Positions 6,612 through 11,328 of a DNA stretch of 11,328 bases are shown here, piece after piece. The stretch spans positions 1 through 11,328 of the forward strand of contig CAMDWF010000043.1 in NCBI GenBank assembly GCA_945878795.1, given 5' to 3'. The notes under the pieces were generated by a model, which made no database searches, had not been told where the DNA came from, and saw only the letters and a list, made by a program, of their open reading frames with translations. The translations under genes were made by a program, and so were the position numbers. Every line of letters begins with the position of its first letter. Position 1 is the stretch's first letter. The DNA is from Synechococcus sp. UW140. Lineage in GTDB: Bacteria > Cyanobacteriota > Cyanobacteriia > PCC-6307 > Cyanobiaceae.

Positions 6612-7822
6612 GGGGTCGATAGCGGCGCCTGGGCGGGCCCTGGCAGGGCGGACCCGTGCAAGTTGGGCCGGTGCAGGGCCGCCAGCAGGGGATCGGCCAG
6701 GCTGGGCCAGCGGCGCAGGGCGTCAAAGACAAAACGGCTGCTCCAGGGCCGGCGCAGCACCAGGGCCAGGGCCTGGCAAAGCCGCTGGCGGCGGGCCATC
6801 AGGGCGGTCTGAGATTTGCTCCAATCCCGCGCAAGTTGGTCGTCCCAACCGTTGTCCAGGGCGGCGAGGGCCAGGGGGGTGCTGCTCAGGGCCGCCATCA
6901 GGGCCCAGCCCATGCCCTCGCCCGTGAACGGTTCGACGTAGCCAGCGGCATCGCCCAGCAGCAGATAGCGATAGCCCGCCAGGGGGTTGCTGCTGCGGGT
7001 GAGGGCGGGGGTGCGCTGCCAGGCGGCCGGGGCAAGGGCGGGCAAGGGGTCGAAGCCGGCTTCGCTCAGCACCTGGCTGGCCGCAGCGGCAGGCCCGCCG
7101 GCAGCGGCCAGGGCCGCGCCATCAAAGGCGGCGGCCACATTGAGGGCTCCATCCTCAAGGCGCACCAACCCGACGTAGCCGTGGCGGCCGATGGCCATGT
7201 GGAGCCGGCCATCGCCATAGGCCGCGATCGCCGGGTCCTGGGGGCCGTGGTTGGGGGCAGGCAGGAAGCAGCCGGCGCCGATGCGGGATCCCGGTTGGAT
7301 GCGGGTGCCCACTTCGGGCAGCTGCCGCAGGCAGCGATGGGCCAGCCCTGCGGCCACCAGCACCAGTTGGGCTTGCACCGTGGCGGACTCCCTGCCGCGG
7401 CGAAGCTGCACCGCACGGGCCCCCGCAGCGGCGGGCCCCAGTTCGGCCATCGTCTCGGGCACCAACGTGGCTCCAGCGGCTACGGCGGCCGCCACCAGCC
7501 CCTGATCCAGCGCCAACCGCGAGAGGACCCGCCCGGCCGGCAGGGCCAACTCCGTCCGGGCCCCCTGCAGGCCCAGCTGCACGGACCGCAGCTGTCGGGC
7601 GCCGAGCTGATCGAGCAGGGGGGTCTGGCCGGCCTGCTCCAGGGCAGCGAGGGCCTGGCCACTGAGGCAGGCGCCGCAGACCTTCCAGCGGGGGAAGCGG
7701 CGCCGCTCGACCAACAGCACAGGCACCCCCTGGCGGGCGAGCCCCAGGGCGGCCAGGGCGCCGGCGGGACCGGCCCCGACCACAACCACGGGCCAGCGAC
7801 CGGTCGGCAAGGGATCAAGCAC
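6602..7822 (-). CDS. FAD-dependent oxidoreductase of the polyketide cluster
   Basis: A 406-residue flavoprotein related to geranylgeranyl-reductase/FixC-type and aromatic hydroxylase flavoenzymes. It has the dinucleotide-binding GAGPAG (16-21) after a VVVV strand, the ribose-binding acidic end LLVERRRFPRWKVCGACL (36-53), and the second FAD motif LLGDAAGYVEPFTGEGMGWA (288-307). The FPR-K-CG pattern is typical of the geranylgeranyl reductase group. It probably oxidises or reduces the polyketide made by the adjacent synthase. The frame is open upstream to 8008, but that part overlaps the methyltransferase and has no family character. GTG at 7822 starts a protein (MLDPLPTGRWPVVVVGAG) with normal N-terminal spacing and overlaps the methyltransferase by 8 bases. 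The exact start is therefore a choice, not a certainty. The very high Ala and Gly content follows the GC-rich codon use. Confidence 0.85.
   Translation of the reverse strand: MLDPLPTGRWPVVVVGAGPAGALAALGLARQGVPVLLVERRRFPRWKVCGACLSGQALAALEQAGQTPLLDQLGARQLRSVQLGLQGARTELALPAGRVLSRLALDQGLVAAAVAAGATLVPETMAELGPAAAGARAVQLRRGRESATVQAQLVLVAAGLAHRCLRQLPEVGTRIQPGSRIGAGCFLPAPNHGPQDPAIAAYGDGRLHMAIGRHGYVGLVRLEDGALNVAAAFDGAALAAAGGPAAAASQVLSEAGFDPLPALAPAAWQRTPALTRSSNPLAGYRYLLLGDAAGYVEPFTGEGMGWALMAALSSTPLALAALDNGWDDQLARDWSKSQTALMARRQRLCQALALVLRRPWSSRFVFDALRRWPSLADPLLAALHRPNLHGSALPGPAQAPLSTPCP
7224..7231. repeat. HIP1 octamer GCGATCGC
   Basis: A second exact HIP1 copy, within the FAD-dependent oxidoreductase gene. 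I found no copy in the AT-richer segment left of 3720, consistent with that part being acquired. Confidence 0.6.
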
Positions 7823-8591
7823 GGGGACCCGCTGGGGTAGGGACGGCTGGGGGCGGGACAGCTGGCGGAGGTGACCAACGCAACAGGTACCGCTCGGGCC
7901 AGCAACGGCGCAGATCGACACCCTGGAGGCCGGCCCGTTCGGCCATGGCCGCCACCTCGGCCAGCTGAAAGGCCCCACGCACCGACAACAGGCCATCGAT
8001 GTGGACAATCGGCGAGCGCGAAAGCAACCGGGTGCCGGCCCAGGCCAGGCCGTAGCCCAGGGGGGTGCGCAGCAGATCGCTGATCAACAGCAGCCGGCGG
8101 CTGCTGGCGGCGAGGCGGCCCAACAGGGTTTCGGCGTCGGCCGTATCGAGGTGATGCAGAAACAGCGACGAAACAATGATGTCAAAACGGTCGGGCAGGG
8201 TATCGGCAAGAACGTCAGCGACAAAGAAGGAGGCCTCCAGGCCCCGCTCGCGGGCCCTGGCCTGGGACAAAACGACGGCCTGGGGGCTGATGTCACAGCC
8301 TTCCACGGCCAGGGCCAGGCCCTGGCGCTGGGCCAGGGCCGCCAGGTCCAGGGCGTTATCGCCGCCGCCGCAGGCCACGTCCAGCAACCGCAGGGGGGCT
8401 GCCTCCGGGGGCAGGCTGCGGGCCAGGGCGCGAATCGGCGCGAACAGGCTGGCGGCACTGAAGCTGACCGCATTGATGCGCCTCAGGCCCACCAGGGCCT
8501 GGGCGTGCAGTTCAGGATCGAGACCGGGCTGGTCCATCAATTCCGGCAACCGCTGACGGTGGGCCAGGGGGGGCCAGGAGGGGATGGGCAT
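7815..8591 (-). CDS. Class I SAM-dependent methyltransferase of the polyketide cluster
   Basis: A 258-residue Rossmann-fold methyltransferase. Motif I is LLDVACGGGDNALDLA (69-84), the acidic end of strand 2 is VEGCDISPQAV (96-106), the motif II region is FFVADVL (122-128), and DIIVSSLFLHHL (137-148) resembles UbiE/ubiquinone-type enzymes. The N-terminal segment LMDQPGLDPELHAQAL (18-33) is one I associate with methyltransferases next to bacterial type III polyketide synthases. It probably O- or C-methylates the aromatic product. The last 17 residues are a Pro/Ala-rich tail with the repeat PPPAV-PPPAV, which looks like an added extension; it overlaps the flavoprotein start by 8 bases. It begins 25 bases after the DyP peroxidase stop on the same strand, with no ribosome binding site or terminator seen between. 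Confidence 0.87.
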   Translation of the reverse strand: MPIPSWPPLAHRQRLPELMDQPGLDPELHAQALVGLRRINAVSFSAASLFAPIRALARSLPPEAAPLRLLDVACGGGDNALDLAALAQRQGLALAVEGCDISPQAVVLSQARARERGLEASFFVADVLADTLPDRFDIIVSSLFLHHLDTADAETLLGRLAASSRRLLLISDLLRTPLGYGLAWAGTRLLSRSPIVHIDGLLSVRGAFQLAEVAAMAERAGLQGVDLRRCWPERYLLRWSPPPAVPPPAVPTPAGPRA

Positions 8592-8616
8592 GGGCCAAGC
8601 CTAAGGCGGTCACTCC

Positions 8617-9957
8617 CTAAGATCCAAGCCGGGAGCGCAGGTGTCCCACAAGCCAACGAAGTCCCCCGAGACCCGGCAGGAAAAGATGTTCGCCACCGCG
8701 GGTAAGAGTGAATTCCGCCAGGCCACAAATCCGCTTACGTCGAGGCTGGTAAACCAAAAAGTCATCGGCCCGGTCGCGTCGACCGATGATTGGATCCGTG
8801 CGTTCTCCCTGGGAGATGAAATCACCGTCATTGATCCACTGGGACTGAACAAATTCAAATTGCCGCGCGGGATAGGCATTGATCACCGCCAGCACCAGCC
8901 CACGATCAATGCCATCATCTTCCATCACCCCCTCTGGCAGAACCGGCCCGTAGGCCGAGCCACGACGCAGGAGCAAATGCAACTTGGGATCGGCAATTGA
9001 ATCCTTGAGGCCATCGCGGGGATTGGCGCGGCGAATATGGGATCCGAGCGGCGTGATGTGGCCCTCAGGATCGCTATCGTAGTAGGAAAAATTATTATTC
9101 TGCATCGGATCTATCGCCAATTCAGGGCGATCTTCAGTCGGAGACTTATGCAGGGGGCAGCCACTACGCCAACGACCCATCATCTGGGCCGCCAGAAGCT
9201 CCTGGGCATAGGAATCATCAGCATGATCGTGGAGAAATTTCCGGAATAAAGCCACATCTTGATAAAGCATTCGCAAGGACACATAGGTGCCATTGCGCCA
9301 AAACTCCTCCGGCCCTGGCCCCTCGGCCCGTTCACCCTTCGCATTCCGATAGCCCAACACGAATTCCCCCGGGGCACTCACGGTCTGGCCCGGCAAGGGT
9401 TCACCCCCTTGACCCTGTATGTACGGACGGGTAAGACCATCGACAAATCCAAAATGTTCGCGTTTTGTCGGCGGCATCCCCACCTCCAGTCGATAGAGAA
9501 GCGTCACGCCTTTCGATTGGGCGACCTCCGCCTCACCCAGGGCCACCTTCTGGTCCCGCAACTCGGGCGAAGCCGCCATCACGTGCAGAGCCAGATGGAA
9601 ACCCTTGAGGGCATGGGGCATCACCCAATGGTCCGGAGCGCTGCGGCCCACATCGCCCAGCAATGCGCTACGGGCTGCCATACCCTGCTGCAGCTCTCTT
9701 GGAAAGGCCCCCAAGATGGCCGGATCCAGCCCCAACACGCGCAGGCCTTCATGGCTGAAGACGATGTTGATCCAGGCCTCTTCGGCCGGATGCTCCCAAT
9801 CGGCCGCGGAGGTGAGATGGGGGATCAGACGTTCAATCAACGTCGCTGCATCAGAAGGATCTTCAATACGGAAAACTAAATAAACGCCAAAATACGGATT
9901 GGGACGACCCCGCAGAACCGTTCCCTGAATATCCGGAAGCTCAAGCACCTCGTCCAT
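8617..9957 (-). CDS. DyP-type haem peroxidase
   Basis: A 446-residue dye-decolourising peroxidase, which uses hydrogen peroxide to oxidise phenols, dyes or other bulky substrates. The distal-side motif GFVDG (170-174) carries the catalytic Asp173. The proximal haem ligand is His307 in GSHIRRANPRD, and the distal Arg is in LLRRGSAYG (329-337). There is no Tat or Sec signal, so it acts in the cytosol or in a compartment, and no encapsulin-targeting tail is obvious. The length fits the longer DyP classes (C/D-like) rather than the roughly 310-residue B class. Codon use is less GC-rich than that of the polyketide genes just downstream. It diverges from a catalase-like gene across 251 bases, which suggests shared peroxide control, yet it also stands 25 bases ahead of the methyltransferase and could be the first gene of that transcript. 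Confidence 0.92.
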   Translation of the reverse strand: MDEVLELPDIQGTVLRGRPNPYFGVYLVFRIEDPSDAATLIERLIPHLTSAADWEHPAEEAWINIVFSHEGLRVLGLDPAILGAFPRELQQGMAARSALLGDVGRSAPDHWVMPHALKGFHLALHVMAASPELRDQKVALGEAEVAQSKGVTLLYRLEVGMPPTKREHFGFVDGLTRPYIQGQGGEPLPGQTVSAPGEFVLGYRNAKGERAEGPGPEEFWRNGTYVSLRMLYQDVALFRKFLHDHADDSYAQELLAAQMMGRWRSGCPLHKSPTEDRPELAIDPMQNNNFSYYDSDPEGHITPLGSHIRRANPRDGLKDSIADPKLHLLLRRGSAYGPVLPEGVMEDDGIDRGLVLAVINAYPARQFEFVQSQWINDGDFISQGERTDPIIGRRDRADDFLVYQPRRKRICGLAEFTLTRGGEHLFLPGLGGLRWLVGHLRSRLGS

Positions 9958-10208
9958 GGCTATTATGCGCGATCAAATCGCGATGAAAAGATCAATCCAG
10001 ACCAACAAGAACCATGGCATCAAGGCCGGCAAAGCTGAAGAAATGAAACGGAAAATAAAACAGAACGTGAAGGGTCGATTAATGGCCCTATCCACTGTCT
10101 ACACTGATATTCGAGCGTTGATTTCAGCGCCCTGGCCTGGGCATCTGGATCACCAGTTGAATCCCCCAACCGCTCCATGTCTCCAACCTCCACCCTGGCC
10201 CGACCACG
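9958..10208. other. Divergent intergenic region between dyp and the catalase-like gene
   Basis: A 251-base AT-richer spacer that must hold promoters for two divergent haem-enzyme genes. Next to dyp it contains the inverted repeat and promoter described separately. On the catalase-like side I find no strong -10/-35 pair; TACACT (10103-10108) preceded by TCGATT (10078-10083) is a weak candidate with too long a spacer. No Shine-Dalgarno sequence precedes ATG 10209. An 86-codon frame crosses the spacer on the plus strand, but its Lys-rich then Pro-rich composition and its overlap with both genes argue against a real protein. Confidence 0.5.
9962..9989 (-). promoter_or_regulatory. Candidate dyp promoter with an inverted-repeat operator in its spacer
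   Basis: Read on the minus strand, TTTTCA (plus 9984-9989) and CATAAT (plus 9962-9967) make a -35/-10 pair with a 16-base spacer, matching the consensus at 4 of 6 and 5 of 6 positions. The spacer is filled by the perfect inverted repeat CGCGAT-CAA-ATCGCG (9968-9982). A dimeric regulator bound there would block RNA polymerase. The -10 element is so close to the ATG at 9957 that the transcript would have almost no leader. The repeat is seen directly; the promoter and operator roles are inferred. Confidence 0.42.
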
Positions 10209-11180
10209 ATGATTAACCAGTACGCCAGCTCCGAAGAAATCGTCGACAAGATTCGCGATGTGCTGGGAAACTTTGCTGGATATCGGGCACTCCACGCTGA
10301 CTGCCGACTCTACTGCGGCTGGTTTCAAGCCAATCAAGAAGCTCAGAAAATCAGCAGAGCCATCTATCTTCAGGGAGACAAGATTCCCGTCACGATAAGG
10401 TTCTCCAAAGGCGGTGGGGATCCTTTCGCCCACTTTGGCAATACGGTGGGAATGGCCATTCGCTTTTATCTTCCCAACGGTCGTGTAACCAATATCGTCA
10501 CCCTGAGCCAAAAGCTTTTTGTTGTCAACAGCTTAAGCCAACTCCAGGGAATGCTGGATGCCGGCCGTCCCGAAACCCCTGGGGCGGGCATGAACAAAGC
10601 CGGCCTGCAACAGTTTGTGGCCGCCAATCCCAACACAGCCGCTGTCCTCAAGCTACGGCGCGAATCCCCAGGTCCCGTCAGCTTCGCCCACACGGCCTTC
10701 CATGCGGTGCACGCCTTTCGCTTTCTGACTAGCGATGACCGGGCCACCCTCGCCCGCATCCATTTCGAACCCGTGGCAGGAATCCTGGGACGCCCCGTGG
10801 AAGAACTCTCCGCAGCCGACACCGAACTGCTTTTTCAGGAACTGAGCGAGCGCCTGGGGGGGGCGCCAGTGTCGTTCGACATGGAACTGGAATTGGCCGA
10901 ACCCGGAGACCCCATCAACGACGCCACCGCCCTCTGGCCCGCAGGCCGCAGCCGGGTGAAAATCGGCCGCCTGACCGTGGTGGCGCCAATCACCGAAGCC
11001 GAAATCGGCGATCCGGTGATGAATCACGACCCCACCGTGCTCACCGACGGCATCGAAGCCACCGACGATCCCATCCTGCAGATGCGCAGGGGGATCTATG
11101 AGGTGTCCGCCGCCCAACGCAGTGGGGGCTGGCATGGCTGTCCCTTTTCCCAGACCGCCGCCGAATTGACCCAGCCCTGA
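10209..11180 (+). CDS. Catalase-fold haem protein (catalase-related peroxidase)
   Basis: A 323-residue minimal-type catalase-fold protein, shorter than classical catalases (about 480 or more) and close to small catalase-related peroxidases. The distal His29 is in RALHAD, the beta-barrel strand IRFSKGGG (63-70) and GMAIRFYLPNG (81-91) match the family, and the proximal haem motif is R293-x3-Tyr297 in QMRRGIYEVS. The segment that in catalases reads V-G-N-N-T-P-V-F-F aligns with NIVTLSQKLFVV (95-106), so the distal Asn appears replaced, probably by Ser100. This would weaken classical peroxide disproportionation and points to peroxidase or fatty-acid hydroperoxide chemistry, the latter as in coral allene oxide synthase. 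No signal peptide is visible. It lies divergent to the DyP gene, suggesting common regulation. Another reading frame follows its stop closely. Confidence 0.82.
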   Translation: MINQYASSEEIVDKIRDVLGNFAGYRALHADCRLYCGWFQANQEAQKISRAIYLQGDKIPVTIRFSKGGGDPFAHFGNTVGMAIRFYLPNGRVTNIVTLSQKLFVVNSLSQLQGMLDAGRPETPGAGMNKAGLQQFVAANPNTAAVLKLRRESPGPVSFAHTAFHAVHAFRFLTSDDRATLARIHFEPVAGILGRPVEELSAADTELLFQELSERLGGAPVSFDMELELAEPGDPINDATALWPAGRSRVKIGRLTVVAPITEAEIGDPVMNHDPTVLTDGIEATDDPILQMRRGIYEVSAAQRSGGWHGCPFSQTAAELTQP

Positions 11181-11239
11181 CAGCATGGACAACATCGAAG
11201 GAAGAGCACATTCGCCGCGGCCAGGCCTACTGCTCAGCG

Positions 11240-11328
11240 ATGCCCGACAATCGGATTGCCAGTGAGCCCTACCTTGAGCTTTTTGCCAGTGCGGATGGCG
11301 GCAAAACCTGCAGCATTGCCACCGTGAC
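11240..11328 (+). CDS. Partial unrecognised reading frame, cut by the window end
   Basis: A frame that stays open to the end of the window and reads MPDNRIASEPYLELFASADG and on from ATG 11240. Codon choice (mostly G/C in third position) and composition look like real coding sequence. The same frame is open upstream, encoding EEHIRRGQAYCSA before the ATG, and this also looks coding, but it offers no ATG there. A different frame has an ATG at 11185 (MDNIEG), which would join after a one-base shift near 11200. So the start may be 11240, a non-standard codon, or a frameshifted 11185. I do not recognise the family. It follows the catalase-like gene closely and may be its operon partner. Confidence 0.35.
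   Translation, partial: MPDNRIASEPYLELFASADGGKTCSIATV

Noticed and set aside
5451..7840. Further long plus-strand open frames opposite the synthase and flavoprotein
   Set aside because: Gly/Gln/Ala/Arg-rich low-information translations antisense to well-supported genes.
8001..8705. Plus-strand frame opposite the methyltransferase
   Set aside because: Composition typical of an antisense shadow; the minus-strand frame has SAM-binding motifs.
9956..10216. 86-codon plus-strand frame across the dyp/catalase-like spacer
   Set aside because: Overlaps the start of both flanking genes, has no ribosome binding site, and changes from Lys-rich to Pro-rich as expected of non-coding DNA.
10020..10511. 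163-codon minus-strand frame antisense to the 5' part of the catalase-like gene
   Set aside because: No recognisable domain; the sense strand has haem-enzyme motifs in the same place.
1..11328. CRISPR array, tRNA, rRNA, transposase, integrase or prophage genes
   Set aside because: No regularly spaced repeats, cloverleaf, rRNA-like stretch or recombinase motifs were seen on either strand.

Overview
The window looks like a chromosomal stretch from a GC-rich cyanobacterium of the Synechococcus/Cyanobium type. The support is two exact copies of the cyanobacterial HIP1 octamer GCGATCGC (4855-4862, 7224-7231) and a gene set typical of that group: DOMON-like protein, type III polyketide synthase cluster, DyP peroxidase. 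The genus is an inference.

Left part (1 to about 3720) is an AT-richer accessory segment. It holds a PemK/MazF-type toxin-antitoxin pair with an intact antitoxin (180-389) and a broken toxin (371-643), then an intact two-gene restriction-modification system of the XhoI/PaeR7I family (834-2570 and 2570-3307, predicted site CTCGAG), then a frameshifted BrnA/CopG-type antitoxin (3391-3670, minus strand) with no complete toxin. I therefore read it as an intact R-M module between two decayed toxin-antitoxin loci. The right edge appears to lie at about 3720, where the DOMON-like gene has lost its natural stop and runs on into the foreign segment.

Middle part (3667-8591, minus strand, very GC-rich) is a tightly packed gene run. 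In transcription order it is a class I SAM methyltransferase, an FAD-dependent oxidoreductase, a type III polyketide synthase, an APH-fold small-molecule kinase and a DOMON-like protein. The first three genes overlap by 8 and 10 bases and should form one biosynthetic unit: the synthase makes an aromatic or pyrone polyketide from an acyl starter, the flavoprotein oxidises or reduces it, and the methyltransferase methylates it. The product cannot be read from sequence.

Right part (8617-11328, intermediate GC) holds a DyP-type haem peroxidase (minus strand) only 25 bases upstream of the methyltransferase, so it may head the same transcript. Divergent from it is a catalase-fold haem protein (10209-11180) that keeps the distal His and proximal Arg/Tyr but seems to lack the usual distal Asn. 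The 251-base divergent spacer carries a perfect 6-bp inverted repeat inside a candidate dyp promoter. The window ends in a partial, unrecognised reading frame.

No tRNA, rRNA, CRISPR array, transposase or integrase was found. No gene-free stretch exceeds 300 bases. The longest gaps (1-179, 644-833, 9958-10208) are described as features.
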